From Mycobacterium genavense ATCC 51234 (GTDB lineage Bacteria; Actinomycetota; Actinomycetes; Mycobacteriales; Mycobacteriaceae), in the NCBI RefSeq assembly GCF_000526915.1, contig NZ_JAGZ01000002.1, positions 310,001 through 374,000 of the forward strand: a stretch of 64,000 bases of DNA, in the 5' to 3' direction. Under the pieces are notes generated by a model that saw only the letters and a program-made list of their open reading frames with translations, was not told where the DNA came from and did not search any database. Both the position numbers and the translations under genes were made by a program. This document shows positions 33,019-42,353 of this stretch, in pieces (the stretch's first letter is position 1; every line of letters starts with the position of its first letter).

Positions 33019-33142
33019 TTGGCGACGCCGTTTTCGCTCCCGCGCCGGCGGCCACCGCGACGAGGGCTGTGCCAACCAGGACGTTGTCATCCGCTAGCGA
33101 TACCGCCAACATGCAGACACCCAGCATGAAATACTCCGAAAT

Positions 33143-34090
33143 ATGAGCCCACTGGCCATCGAGGTTGTCGACCTCACGAAGACTTTCGGGCGAAACGTCT
33201 CAGCACTGAGTGGCGTGAGTTTCTCCGTTCCGCCCGGCACCGTGTGCGGCGTCCTCGGCCATAACGGCGCGGGCAAGACAACCACGATCAACATTCTGTC
33301 TACGCTGATCCGCCCATCCTCAGGCCAAGCCCGTGTCAACGGATATGACGTCGTCCGCCAGCCCGCCCAGGTACGAGGCAGCATCGGGTTGACCGGTCAG
33401 ACCAGCGCGATGGATCCCCTGCTCACTGGCCGGGAGAACCTGGTGTTGTTTGGCAGGCTGCGTGGTCTGAGCCGTCGGCAATCAAAAGCTCGCGCCGACG
33501 AGCTGCTCGAACAATTCGATCTCGGTGCCGCAGCGGACCGGCGGGTATCGACCTACTCCGGAGGCATGTGGCGGCGCGTCGACCTTGCCAGCACTCTAAT
33601 GGTGCTGCCAGAGGTCCTATTTCTCGACGAACCGACCGTCGGGTTGGACCCACGGAGTCGCCGCGGCATGTGGGGCCTGGTAACTTCGCTGGCTCAACAA
33701 GGCGTCGCCGTGCTGCTGACCACGCAGTACCTGGAGGAGGCCGACGTGCTGAGCGACTCCATCGTCGTCATCGACCACGGTCGGGTGATCGCCAGCGGCA
33801 CCGCCGAGGATCTCAAGCGCAGAGTGGGTACTAGCTACTGTCAGGTGAGTCCGGCCGATCCCGCTGATCTGGCTGATGTCGCGTCGGCGTTGACGGGTCT
33901 CAGAGGCGTCGACATCGACCCCGACACAAACTCGGTATCGGTGTTCGCACCCGACGGGGTGTCCACACTGGCTGATGTGTTACGCCGGATCGATGCGCGC
34001 GGCATTGAACTCGCCGACATCTCGCTGCGGAAGCCCTCCCTCGATGAGGCCTTCCTGCACCTCACCGAAAATACCGTTGCTCAATCATGA
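33143..34090 (+). CDS. ABC exporter ATP-binding protein (DrrA-like)
   Basis: A 315-residue ATPase of the DrrA/CcmA type. Walker A is GHNGAGKTT (about residue 39), the signature is YSGGMWRR (about 138), Walker B is VLFLDEPTVGLDPRSRRG and the switch histidine is replaced: the loop reads LLTTQYLEEAD with Gln, as in DrrA proteins. A C-terminal ~80-residue extension (from about 230) is also as in DrrA. It lies 124 bp after the second mmpL and overlaps the next gene by 4 bp (ATGA), so it forms an exporter operon with two permeases. The likely cargo is the lipopeptide or a precursor. Confidence 0.92.
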   Translation: MSPLAIEVVDLTKTFGRNVSALSGVSFSVPPGTVCGVLGHNGAGKTTTINILSTLIRPSSGQARVNGYDVVRQPAQVRGSIGLTGQTSAMDPLLTGRENLVLFGRLRGLSRRQSKARADELLEQFDLGAAADRRVSTYSGGMWRRVDLASTLMVLPEVLFLDEPTVGLDPRSRRGMWGLVTSLAQQGVAVLLTTQYLEEADVLSDSIVVIDHGRVIASGTAEDLKRRVGTSYCQVSPADPADLADVASALTGLRGVDIDPDTNSVSVFAPDGVSTLADVLRRIDARGIELADISLRKPSLDEAFLHLTENTVAQS

Positions 34091-34827
34091 GCGCCCTCGC
34101 AGCACTGACCGAACGTTCATTGATGGCTGCGGCCCGCGATGGCGGGTTGATGTTCGAAATTCTGTCGCCCGTTGCGTATTTGGCCGGATTCAGCGTTGCG
34201 CTGCACGGACTGGTGGACACCGGTCATACGAGTTATTCGCAATACTTAGCGCCGGCGGTGGTGGTGCAGTCGGTGATTTTCGTAGGGCTGCTTACCGCCG
34301 ACCGCGCGGCGCGGGACCGCCTCCTGGGAGTTGGTGAAAGGATGCGGACACTACCGTTCTCCGCGGCCGTCCCCGTGAGCGCCAGGATGGTCGCAACCTT
34401 GATTCGAGGTCTGCTCGTCCTGTCGGTGGCGATCACAGCCGGCTATGCATTCGGATTCCGAATGACGGGCGGACTGGGCTATGCGTTAGCTTTCGTACTC
34501 ATTGCGCTGCTGTTGTGCTTAGCAGTGGCCTTCGGCGCCGATGCGTTGGGATCAAGTGCGAGCAGCGTCCAAGCGGCCAGCCAAGCGCTGTTTGTCCCGC
34601 AGGTAATGCTGTTTTTGCTTTCGACTGGAATTGCGCCCGAAGATACGTTTCCGCATTGGTTGCGTCCGTTCGTGCGGAATCAGCCGGTGTCGCAGGCCGC
34701 CGAAACATTGCGCGGACTCGCCAGCGGACGGGTAATCGTAGGCAATTTCGTGGCCACGCTGGCCTGGTGCGTGGGCATGGTATTGATCTTCGGGACGATC
34801 ACCCTGCGCGTGCAGAGGCGGCGATAG
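34087..34827 (+). CDS. ABC-2 type permease (DrrB-like)
   Basis: A 246-residue integral membrane protein with about six hydrophobic segments (for example LAPAVVVQSVIFVGLLTA, LAFVLIALLLCLAVAFGADA and LAWCVGMVLIFGTITL at the end). It contains the ABC-2 permease loop RMRTLPFSAAVPVSARMVA. It overlaps the ATPase gene (ATGA) and shares one base with the following permease (TAGTG), which indicates tight translational coupling. It pairs with the next protein to form a DrrBC-like heterodimeric channel. Confidence 0.9.
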   Translation: MSALAALTERSLMAAARDGGLMFEILSPVAYLAGFSVALHGLVDTGHTSYSQYLAPAVVVQSVIFVGLLTADRAARDRLLGVGERMRTLPFSAAVPVSARMVATLIRGLLVLSVAITAGYAFGFRMTGGLGYALAFVLIALLLCLAVAFGADALGSSASSVQAASQALFVPQVMLFLLSTGIAPEDTFPHWLRPFVRNQPVSQAAETLRGLASGRVIVGNFVATLAWCVGMVLIFGTITLRVQRRR

Positions 34828-35621
34828 TGGTAGCGCAGCAACACAGCATACGAAGCGCGTGGCTGACCGAGACCTGGCTGCATGCCGGTCGGCTCCTCAC
34901 CCGGTGGCGTCGGGACCGGGGCGTACTGGTCGGGTCGCTTAGCATTCCCGTCTGTCTGCTGCTCGCCTACTACGTGGTGCTGGACGAGCGGGTGCATAAA
35001 GTCACCGGTGTTGAGAGCGTTTACGGCTTGGTTCCGCTGTGCGCGGTGCTGTCCGCACTGTTCGGCGCTTTCAACACCGCGATCGGCATACAAATGGAGC
35101 GCGAGTCCGGGCTATTCACGCGTCTGTGGGTGCTGCCACTGCACCGGATCAGCACGCTCACGGGACGTATGGCCGCCGAGGCCGTGCGCGCGCTGGTCGG
35201 CACGGTTCTGATCACCGGCATCGGGGTGGCATTGGGGCTGCGCTTTACGCACGGGTGGGCGACGGCCCTGGCCTACATCCTGATCCCGTCGATTGTGGTC
35301 ATCGGCTTCACGGCGCTGGTAATGGCGTTGGCGATCCGCACCAATGGCCGCAGCATCATGAGCTGGCTGGTCGCCGCGACGGTTTCGCTGGCATTTATCA
35401 ATCCCGGCACAACTCCGATCGATCAGTTCCCGGGTTGGCTTCGGCTGTTTGCCCGCATGCAGCCGATGTCACCACCCATCGAGGTGATGTATGCGCTGGC
35501 TCACAATGGCCCCCTCTTGTGGCCTGCGGCGATGACTTTCTTCTGGACGGTCGCGCTGCTCGCGATGTTCACGCCCATGGCAATGCGCGGCTACCGGTCC
35601 GCCGCCGAATCCCCCGCATGA
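34827..35621 (+). CDS. ABC-2 type permease (DrrC-like)
   Basis: A 264-residue membrane protein with six predicted segments, including GSLSIPVCLLLAYYVVL, AYILIPSIVVIGFTALVMAL and AAMTFFWTVALLAMFTPM. The cytoplasmic loop ESGLFTRLWVLPLHR matches the ABC-2 permease motif. The start is the GTG at 34827, reusing the last base of the upstream stop; a longer open frame upstream overlaps the previous permease and is a shadow. Its stop overlaps the next start (ATGA at 35618). A drrC gene has been described within M. avium GPL loci, which supports a role here. Confidence 0.9.
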   Translation: MVAQQHSIRSAWLTETWLHAGRLLTRWRRDRGVLVGSLSIPVCLLLAYYVVLDERVHKVTGVESVYGLVPLCAVLSALFGAFNTAIGIQMERESGLFTRLWVLPLHRISTLTGRMAAEAVRALVGTVLITGIGVALGLRFTHGWATALAYILIPSIVVIGFTALVMALAIRTNGRSIMSWLVAATVSLAFINPGTTPIDQFPGWLRLFARMQPMSPPIEVMYALAHNGPLLWPAAMTFFWTVALLAMFTPMAMRGYRSAAESPA

Positions 35622-36721
35622 GGAGCGGCGGGGCGCCCGAATCACCCAAAGTGAGCATCGTGGCGACTACGCACAACCAGGAAGACTACGCACGGCAGGC
35701 CTTCGACAGCTTTCTAGCCCAGCGGACCGATTTCCCCGTCGAGATCATCGTCGCCGACGACGCGTCGACCGATGCCACACCGTCGATCATCCAGCAGTAT
35801 GCCGACCGGCACCCGCAGCTGTTTCGCCCAATCTTCAGGCCGGAAAACCTTGGGCTCAACCGGAATATGACCGGCGCCCTCTCCGCCGCCCGCGGCGAAT
35901 ATGTCGCTCTGTGTGAGGCGGACGACTACTGGAGCGACCCGTTGAAACTGAGCAGGCAAGTCGCGTACCTCGACCGCCATCCGGAGGCGATGGTGTGTTT
36001 CCATCCCGTACGCGTGGTGTGGGAGGACGGTTTCGCGAAGAATTCAAAATTTCCGCCGGTTCATCTACGAGGCAATCTGAGCGTCGACGCCCTGCTCTTG
36101 ATGAACTTTATTCAGACCAACTCCGTTGTCTATCGTCGCCTCGAACGCTATGACGACATACCGACAGACGTCATGCCGTTGGACTGGTACCTGCATGTGC
36201 GGCACGCGGCGCACGGCGATATCGGGATGCTGCCCGACGTCATGTCCGTCTACCGTCGTCACTCTCAGGGGATGTGGCACAACCAGGTTGTGGATCCTCC
36301 GAAGTTTTGGCTGACACTCGGCCCAGGGCATGTGGCGACCTTTGACGCGATGCTCGACCTGTTCCCCGATGATCCTCAGCGTGAGAAGCTCATCGCAGCC
36401 ATGGCCGACTGGATCCTGCACCAGATCGCCAATGTCCCGGGCCGCGAGGGGAGGGAAGCGCTCGCGGAAGCAATCGCGGCCCACCCTCGAATGGCGGAGC
36501 TGGCAATGAAGCACCACTGGGCCCCGCGCTCGCAGCGGCTCAAGGAGTCATGGCGTAGGTTAACCATTCTTGCGCCGAGCCGTGGAGGGCTGGTGGACGT
36601 CTGGCCCTTTGTCCGCCGGCAGACCGAGGCAATGTCAAGTTCCGCGCAGCCGCTCGGCAATCTGGACGCGTCGAACACCCACAACGAACCGCATGGCCCG
36701 CTGGTCCACGGTGATTCTTAG
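35618..36721 (+). CDS. GT2-family glycosyltransferase
   Basis: A 367-residue GT-A glycosyltransferase. The nucleotide-sugar site is clear: VSIVATTHNQEDYARQ, EIIVADDASTDATPSI and the DxD-like YVALCEADDYW at about residue 95. Acceptor-side helices follow, with a family-typical VMSVYRRHSQGMW near residue 205. The last ~120 residues form a helical tail of uncertain role. No membrane segment is seen, so it probably acts on an acceptor at the inner leaflet. It is the last gene of the exporter operon (start overlaps the permease stop) and converges on the methyltransferase at 36753. Confidence 0.88.
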   Translation: MRSGGAPESPKVSIVATTHNQEDYARQAFDSFLAQRTDFPVEIIVADDASTDATPSIIQQYADRHPQLFRPIFRPENLGLNRNMTGALSAARGEYVALCEADDYWSDPLKLSRQVAYLDRHPEAMVCFHPVRVVWEDGFAKNSKFPPVHLRGNLSVDALLLMNFIQTNSVVYRRLERYDDIPTDVMPLDWYLHVRHAAHGDIGMLPDVMSVYRRHSQGMWHNQVVDPPKFWLTLGPGHVATFDAMLDLFPDDPQREKLIAAMADWILHQIANVPGREGREALAEAIAAHPRMAELAMKHHWAPRSQRLKESWRRLTILAPSRGGLVDVWPFVRRQTEAMSSSAQPLGNLDASNTHNEPHGPLVHGDS

Positions 36722-36752
36722 GCCGCGCAGCGGCTCATCGCCCACCCGCTCA

Positions 36753-37451
36753 CTACGGACGCGTGAAGATAAAGGCGTGGTTCTCGAAATTTGGAAGCCG
36801 ACCGAACCGACCGCAATTCTTCTTGTGCAGCAATTTGAATCCTAGTTCGTCGACCTTCGCCTCGAGGTCGGCGTCGGTGATGCCCCACTGCCAAATGTGG
36901 TGTACATCGCGCCAGGGCCTATCGTGCTCCGGATGAATCTCGTTCAGTCGTCCGAAGAGATCCTTATAGTTCTCTTGACGCGGGTTATGCGGAATATTAC
37001 GGAAGTATTCTTCCTCACCTAAATCGAGCAGTCGTATATTATTCCCCGGCCCTGTCCATTGCTGATTGTAAATGATTAAGGCGCGCACATTTTTCGCATA
37101 CATTTCCAAGATCGCATCCCAATCGGGCGACACTTGGTGCAGCAGCACGTCAAACAGTAGGACGGCATCAACGGAGCCCACTTCATCAGCAATCTTTTGA
37201 TCGCCGAAATTACCTTTGATCAGCCGAAGCTGGGGATACAACTTCGCCTTTTTGAGCACTTTCTGCGTCGGGTGCGTATCAACTAAAGCGGCGTTTATTA
37301 TTTTATGCTTGTCGAGCGCGTGGAACGTGTACCCGCCTTCCACCCGCCAAACACCCCCAAGATCGGCGAACGAATCGATGTTCAGAGATGAGAATGCTTG
37401 ATCTATAATCTCGATTTTATCTTGGAGAATTTTCCGGAAGACACCGAACAT
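36753..37451 (-). CDS. probable SAM-dependent methyltransferase
   Basis: A 232-residue protein with a methyltransferase-like layout: FADLGGVWRVEGGYTFHAL in the motif I region (a degenerate GxGxG), NAALVDTHPTQ as the strand-2 acidic end, and SVDAVLLFDVLLHQVSPDW as motif IV/post-motif. The substrate is unknown. The ATG at 37451 is preferred because AGGAGGT lies 12 bases upstream; a longer open frame begins at 37547. Base composition is much lower in GC than the synthetase and codon choice includes many A/T-ending codons, which suggests acquisition from outside. It is convergent with the preceding glycosyltransferase and is transcribed alone. Confidence 0.7.
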   Translation of the reverse strand: MFGVFRKILQDKIEIIDQAFSSLNIDSFADLGGVWRVEGGYTFHALDKHKIINAALVDTHPTQKVLKKAKLYPQLRLIKGNFGDQKIADEVGSVDAVLLFDVLLHQVSPDWDAILEMYAKNVRALIIYNQQWTGPGNNIRLLDLGEEEYFRNIPHNPRQENYKDLFGRLNEIHPEHDRPWRDVHHIWQWGITDADLEAKVDELGFKLLHKKNCGRFGRLPNFENHAFIFTRP

Positions 37452-37839
37452 CGTTAGCTCTCTACCTCCTGCTAGCCTGATTAGCCGTGGGCCAAATCGC
37501 TTTGCGTATCGCTCTACCGCCATGCAATCCAAGGCCCAGGCGATCACCCTACATGCCGGTCAGCCCATCGTTTGATTTCGGGCCGGTCTAGAAACAGGCC
37601 TTTTTCGTCAGCAACTCGCAGATATCGCACAAACCAGGGTCTAAGGTGATCGCTACGGGATTGCTAGGTGCACCCTCCTACAACGCTGTCGTTGCGGACG
37701 TCGGGCCTACGATCGACGGGGTTCTTCGGGGGTTTAGCGGGCTTAGGGAGGCTGAAATCATGGTGTCCGATGCCGCCGAGACCATGAGCTGCGCGGTTGG
37801 ACCGCATAGAGTGTCCATGAACACGCGAGGGGGAAACCG
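37452..37839. other. intergenic region, no gene recognised
   Basis: This 388-bp stretch separates two divergent genes. The right end holds a strong ribosome site (GAGGGGGAAACC) for the GT2 gene at 37840. A short open frame at 37646-37843 has no coding look. No repeat or known RNA is seen. Confidence 0.5.
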
Positions 37840-38625
37840 GTGATATCAGCACCGACAGTCTCGGTGATAACTATTACCTTCAAAGATCTCGACGGCCTGA
37901 AACGCACTGCCGACAGCGTGCGATTGCAGCGCTACGCGGGGTCCATCGAGCACATCGTGATCGACGGTGGATCCGGTGACGACGTTGTCGAATATCTTTC
38001 TGGGACCGAGCCAGGATTTACGTACTGGCATTCCGAGCCAGACGGCGGTCGGTACGACGCAATGAATCAGGGCATTGCGCATGCATCTGGGGATTTGTTG
38101 TGGTTCATGCACTCCAGCGATTGCTTTCCCGACCCCGGCGCTGTGGCCGCCGCCGTGGAGGCGATCTCGGGCCTAGGGCCGGTCCGTGACCTTTGGGGCT
38201 ACGGCATGGATAACCTCGTCGGGCTCGGGCGCGTGCGCAGCCCCATACCCTTTAACCTCCGCAAGTTCCTCGCCGGTTGGCAGGTGGTCCCCCATCAAGC
38301 CTCGTTTTATGGAGCGTCGCTGGTAAGCGAATTGGCCGGATACGACCTAGATTTCGGGATCGCCGCTGATCAAGAGTTCATATTGCGGGCCGCGTTGCTG
38401 CGCGAGCCGATCACACTCCGGCGCGTGCTCTGCGATTTCGACACCAGCGGAGTTGGAACGAATCGGCCCCCGAGCGAGGTCTTCAACGACCTGCGTCGCA
38501 TGTGGGATATGCACGGCCGCTACCCGATCGGTGGACGGCGAATGTCACGGGCCTACCTACGGGGTTGCGAATACTACTTCGACTTTTTGGCCTTCTTATA
38601 CGGACGATTCCGTCGCACGGGCTAG
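37840..38625 (+). CDS. GT2-family glycosyltransferase (Rv1514c-like)
   Basis: A 261-residue GT-A enzyme with APTVSVITITFKDLDGLKRT, HIVIDGGSGDDVVEYL and the donor region WHSEPDGGRYDAMNQGIAHA, followed by GDLLWFMHSSDCF in the place of the DxD. Serine replaces an aspartate in that triad (HSSD), a feature shared by a WcaA-like subgroup. The length agrees with the Rv1514c product of the M. tuberculosis locus, and it lies near homologs of the gmdA-epiA-Rv1513 group. It probably adds one sugar to the glycolipid. The start is a GTG at 37840 with a strong upstream purine tract. Confidence 0.85.
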   Translation: MISAPTVSVITITFKDLDGLKRTADSVRLQRYAGSIEHIVIDGGSGDDVVEYLSGTEPGFTYWHSEPDGGRYDAMNQGIAHASGDLLWFMHSSDCFPDPGAVAAAVEAISGLGPVRDLWGYGMDNLVGLGRVRSPIPFNLRKFLAGWQVVPHQASFYGASLVSELAGYDLDFGIAADQEFILRAALLREPITLRRVLCDFDTSGVGTNRPPSEVFNDLRRMWDMHGRYPIGGRRMSRAYLRGCEYYFDFLAFLYGRFRRTG

Positions 38626-38686
38626 CGGCTAGGCGCTTCGCAGCCCGGAGCATGGCGCAACCGCAGCATTGGGAACGCTGTACTTT

Positions 38687-39418
38687 TCAAGTGTCCTCAC
38701 GAAAGAAGACGCCATCGGCCTGCAACATTCGACCGTTGCGCGGATCCGTAAACCCTGGCTGCAAACCCGTCAATGTGAAGCCCAACGAGTCCATAAGGTC
38801 GAGCGCCTCCCGGACTAACATGCCACCTTCATACAGCGGCAGGAAGGATAATTCGAGCTCCACGCCTACCACACGGTCGTTGATGGTCGATGCGCCGCCG
38901 GCGAGCACCTGCTTTTCAAAGCCTTGAACGTCGATCTTGAGGAAAGTGACATCGCCGGGTCGCAAAAATTCTGGTGTCAAAGAGTCGAGTCTGCGTATCG
39001 ATGCCTTTTCGGTGCCGATGTAATTTGCTGGCGGAAATGCATCCTGATGGCTTTTCAACATCGGCAGCACAGAGCTACTCGCGCCGGCATTGCCTGCTAC
39101 ATTTATCACGATTTCGCCATCAACGTCACCGAGTGCATACTGTCGGCACTCCCAACGCGAATCCTTTGCCACACATCTCTCGAGAATTTGAAATGGGCCC
39201 GATAAGGGTTCGAACGAAATAATGCGACCTGCATATCCCGCTTTGCGAAGGTCAGTCGCATATTGACCAGAATTGGCGCCAACATCTAACACGGTGTTTA
39301 CTCCCCGCGATTCGAGTTGCCTCACAAACTGGCGTTTCCAACCTCTCTCCAAGTACGGGAAGGACACCTCAACAGTGGCACTACGCGCGATCAAACCACC
39401 ACGGCGGAACAAATCCAT
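38687..39418 (-). CDS. FkbM-family methyltransferase (Rv1513-like)
   Basis: A 243-residue O-methyltransferase of the FkbM family, the same length as Rv1513. SAM-binding motif I is VLDVGANSGQYA at about residue 42, the acidic end is ISFEPLSGPF, and the family hallmark FLKIDVQGFEKQVL is at about residue 160. FkbM enzymes commonly methylate hydroxyls of sugars in glycolipids. It lies on the minus strand downstream of the epiA/gmdA genes, as in the Rv1511-Rv1513 group though with another gene between. GC content is moderately low. Confidence 0.88.
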   Translation of the reverse strand: MDLFRRGGLIARSATVEVSFPYLERGWKRQFVRQLESRGVNTVLDVGANSGQYATDLRKAGYAGRIISFEPLSGPFQILERCVAKDSRWECRQYALGDVDGEIVINVAGNAGASSSVLPMLKSHQDAFPPANYIGTEKASIRRLDSLTPEFLRPGDVTFLKIDVQGFEKQVLAGGASTINDRVVGVELELSFLPLYEGGMLVREALDLMDSLGFTLTGLQPGFTDPRNGRMLQADGVFFREDT

Positions 39419-39613
39419 CGCGTCACATTAACATGCGGCAGTAGCTTGCGAGCTGCCCGGCTGTTCGGTGTCCCAGCGAAATGGAGCGACCGCGCGGGCG
39501 AACATCGCGTTGTGCTGACGTTTGGTACGCTACCGACAGGTTTTAAGGTCCCAGGTCGTCGCGGCCGGGTCCCACGGAGTGCTTACGTGCGGCGTTTTGC
39601 GGCGGGGCGGCTT

Positions 39614-40270
39614 CTACCCGTGGTCGTCAGGTACCTCGACAACGATCGAGTCTAGGCCAGTGCGAATAATGGCGCGCGGAAAGGCCGCTCGCGCGGCAGT
39701 GGTAATTGCGTCGAGCTGAGGAAACCCAGCGAGCCCGGAACCGAACAGCCGCAGATCGTCAATCACAATGGTAGCGCCGGCCGGAGTTACGTCGGCGAGT
39801 CGCCGTAGCGTCGGCTCTGCTGGTTCCATCTCCTCCCCCTGTGCCGTTCCGTCGCCGGAGAAGTGGCCGTCAAGAAACACTAGGGGCGGGGTCGCGCAGT
39901 CCGCCACGATCTTCGGTATCTCGACAAGCGAGTCGCCGCGGACGAGCTTTACGTTGGGGCAGTCCGCAAACCGTTGCCTGGCTGCGGCGTAAAGGCCTTT
40001 GTGAAGCTCAACTGAGATCACCTGATCTGCATGCTGCGCGAAGAACGCCGTGGTTGCACCCTTGTAAGTGCCAGCTTCGACGAAGATACGGTGCCCACGG
40101 GATTTCAGCGTGTTAAGTAGATGTCGTCGCTTCGCGATCGCGGGCGGGGAAACGAGGTGTTCGCCATGGAACCAACCATAGACGGCAGCTCGACGTGTCG
40201 GCTCCAGCGAATCCTTGCTGTGGAACGTGTTAAGCGCGATCCCGAACAGCCCGCGCAAGATCCTCGACAT
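39614..40270 (-). CDS. class I SAM-dependent methyltransferase
   Basis: About 218 residues. Motif I is FVEAGTYKGATTAFFAQHA, the acidic strand end is VISVELHKGLY, and LVFLDGHFSGDGT gives the Asp of motif IV, followed by ATIVIDDLRLFG. The DG/DD pair resembles TylF/CmcI-like metal-dependent O-methyltransferases. The substrate is not readable. ATG at 40270 is chosen; the open frame extends to a TTG at 40342, which would almost abut the epiA stop, and this longer form cannot be excluded. It is probably in one transcript with gmdA and epiA. Confidence 0.75.
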   Translation of the reverse strand: MSRILRGLFGIALNTFHSKDSLEPTRRAAVYGWFHGEHLVSPPAIAKRRHLLNTLKSRGHRIFVEAGTYKGATTAFFAQHADQVISVELHKGLYAAARQRFADCPNVKLVRGDSLVEIPKIVADCATPPLVFLDGHFSGDGTAQGEEMEPAEPTLRRLADVTPAGATIVIDDLRLFGSGLAGFPQLDAITTAARAAFPRAIIRTGLDSIVVEVPDDHG

Positions 40271-40359
40271 AACGGTGACCCTAACGGGCCACACGTGGTT
40301 GATCCAGCGGCCCTCTGGCGTCAATCTGATTGGGAAGCTCAAGGACCTGGACCCGTACG

Positions 40360-41322
40360 TCAGTCTCGTGCCGTGTCGGCATTTGCCCGATACCAGGCCA
40401 CCGTGGCCTCGATGCCGTCCCGCAGCGAGATCTCAGACTGCCATCCAGATTCTCGCAACGCCGAAACATCCAGCAGTTTGCGGGGTGTGCCGTCCGGTTT
40501 GGTTGGGTCCCAGCGCGTTTCGCCGCAATACCCGACCGCCGCGGCAACCATGTCGGCAATCTCCCTGATGGTGTGGTCAATCCCGGTCCCGACATTCACG
40601 TGATTGGGACCGTCAAAGTGCTCCAGCAGATGGAGGCATGCGCTGGCCAAGTCGTCGACATGCAACAGTTCCCGCTGCGGCGTGCCGGTCCCCCAGTTTG
40701 TCACTGCCGGCGCACCACTGGCCTTGGCCTCCTCATACCGCCGGATGAGCGCCGGCAGCAAATGCGAGCCTGACGGGGAAAAGTTGTCACCGGGGCCGTA
40801 GAGATTGGTCGGCATCGCCGAAATCCAAGCCAGGCCGTATTGGCGCCGGACCGCCTGCACCTGCAGGATGCCGGCGATCTTCGCGATCGCATAGGCGTCG
40901 TTAGTGGGCTCCAGCGGACCCGTGAGCAGCGCGGTCTCCTCGATCGGCTGAGGCGCGAATTTGGGGTAAATGCACGAGCTGCCCAGGAACAGCAACCGCG
41001 GTACTCGCGCGGCCACCGCCGCGTCGAGCAGGTTGACCTGAATCTGCAGATTCTCCGACAGGAAATCGGCGGGATAGGTGTTGTTGGCCATGATCCCACC
41101 GACGCGTGCTGCGGCATCGACAATCACTTGCGGCCTGGCCCCTAGGATGAAGTCGAACGTCGCAGCGCGGTCGGTCAGGTCCAGTTGATCATGTGATCGC
41201 ACAATAAGATTGGTGAAGCCCTCGGCCTCAAACATGCGCAACAGAGCGGATCCGACCAGGCCACGGTGCCCGGCTACATATACCGGCAACGCGCGGTCAA
41301 GGACGCCGACTGGCTTATCCAT
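40360..41322 (-). CDS. epiA: GDP-L-fucose synthase (EpiA-like)
   Basis: Converts GDP-4-keto-6-deoxy-D-mannose to GDP-L-fucose by 3,5-epimerisation and NADPH reduction. The 320-residue length agrees with EpiA/Rv1512 and bacterial Fcl. Visible are the Rossmann motif VAGHRGLVGSAL, LFLGSSCIYPK with the catalytic serine/cysteine, and YAIAK (YxxxK), followed by SAMPTNLYGPGDNF. ATG at 41322 (MDKPVGVLDR) follows TGGAGCTG; the long open frame upstream overlaps gmdA and is a shadow. It lies 8 bp downstream of gmdA, with which it forms the GDP-fucose supply unit. 6-deoxytalose formation by a related enzyme would be the alternative. Confidence 0.95.
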   Translation of the reverse strand: MDKPVGVLDRALPVYVAGHRGLVGSALLRMFEAEGFTNLIVRSHDQLDLTDRAATFDFILGARPQVIVDAAARVGGIMANNTYPADFLSENLQIQVNLLDAAVAARVPRLLFLGSSCIYPKFAPQPIEETALLTGPLEPTNDAYAIAKIAGILQVQAVRRQYGLAWISAMPTNLYGPGDNFSPSGSHLLPALIRRYEEAKASGAPAVTNWGTGTPQRELLHVDDLASACLHLLEHFDGPNHVNVGTGIDHTIREIADMVAAAVGYCGETRWDPTKPDGTPRKLLDVSALRESGWQSEISLRDGIEATVAWYRANADTARD

Positions 41323-41330
41323 GCTTGTGT

Positions 41331-42353
41331 TCAGCTCCAGCCAGACAGGGCCGGCTTGTCGATCCACGGCCTGCCATCGCACTCCAATGCCGCAATGTCG
41401 GCATCCACCATGATCCTCGCCAGTTCGGCGGTATGAACCGAAGCCTTCCAACCCAACGACTTGGCCGCCTTCGTCGCATCGCCTATCAGCGAATCCACCT
41501 CGGTCGGCCGCAGATAGCGGTCGTCGAATTTCACGTGCTTCTGCCAGTCAAGTCCGGCATGGTCGAAAGCCGTCTGGGCGAAGTCGCGCACCGAGTAGCC
41601 GCGCCCCGTCGACAGGACGAAGTCTTGGGGTTCGTCGGCCTGCAGCATCCGCCACATTCCTTCGACATATTCCGGCGCATAGCCCCAGTCCCGGACGGCA
41701 TCGAGGTTTCCCAGGTAAACCTCGGACTGTACGCCGGCCTTGATCCGGGCCACGGCCCGCGTGATCTTTCTGGTCACGAATGTCTCACCGCGCCTTGGTG
41801 ATTCGTGGTTGAACAAGATCCCGTTCACCGCGAATAGTCCGTACGCTTCTCGATAATTGCGAGTAACCCAGTAGGAGTAAACTTTCGCCGCACCGTAGGG
41901 CGACCGCGGGTAGAACAACGTCTGCTCATTCTGGGGCGGCGGCGAAGCCCCGAACATTTCCGACGAGGACGCCTGATAGAAGCGGCATTCAACCCGAGAC
42001 AGGCGGACGGCTTCGAGGAGTCGTATTGATCCCATGCCGGTGGTGTCGCCGGTGTGCACAGGTTCGTCGAAGCTCACCCGCACATGGGACTGCGCGGCAA
42101 GATTATACACCTCGTCGGGATCGATGGTGCTCAGCAGGGTCACCAATCGCGTCCCGTCAGTAAGGTCACCATAGTGTAGGAACAGCCGAGCGTCCGGCTG
42201 GTGTGGATCCACGTAAAGGTGATCGATCCGCGATGTGTTGAAGGTCGAGGCCCGACGAATGAGCCCGTGAACCTCATACCCCTTGCTCAAGAGCAGTTCG
42301 GCGAGATACGACCCATCCTGACCAGTGATTCCGGTTATCAACGCTCGTTTCAC
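41331..42353 (-). CDS. gmdA: GDP-mannose 4,6-dehydratase
   Basis: A 340-residue NADP-dependent dehydratase making GDP-4-keto-6-deoxy-D-mannose, the first step to GDP-fucose and other 6-deoxyhexoses. Length equals GmdA/Rv1511. Motifs: [19 protein letters not shown] at the N-terminus, [10 protein letters not shown] (catalytic Ser/Glu region), [13 protein letters not shown] (YxxxK) and the [17 protein letters not shown] substrate loop. It leads a minus-strand operon gmdA-epiA-methyltransferase-FkbM. Its presence implies the surface lipid carries fucose, deoxytalose or rhamnose-like 6-deoxy sugars derived from GDP-mannose. Confidence 0.97.
   Translation of the reverse strand: MKRALITGITGQDGSYLAELLLSKGYEVHGLIRRASTFNTSRIDHLYVDPHQPDARLFLHYGDLTDGTRLVTLLSTIDPDEVYNLAAQSHVRVSFDEPVHTGDTTGMGSIRLLEAVRLSRVECRFYQASSSEMFGASPPPQNEQTLFYPRSPYGAAKVYSYWVTRNYREAYGLFAVNGILFNHESPRRGETFVTRKITRAVARIKAGVQSEVYLGNLDAVRDWGYAPEYVEGMWRMLQADEPQDFVLSTGRGYSVRDFAQTAFDHAGLDWQKHVKFDDRYLRPTEVDSLIGDATKAAKSLGWKASVHTAELARIMVDADIAALECDGRPWIDKPALSGWS

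Noticed and set aside
37646-37843. Small plus-strand ORF before the GT2 gene
   Set aside because: No ribosome site of its own, no resemblance, and it overlaps the strong ribosome site of the GT2 gene.
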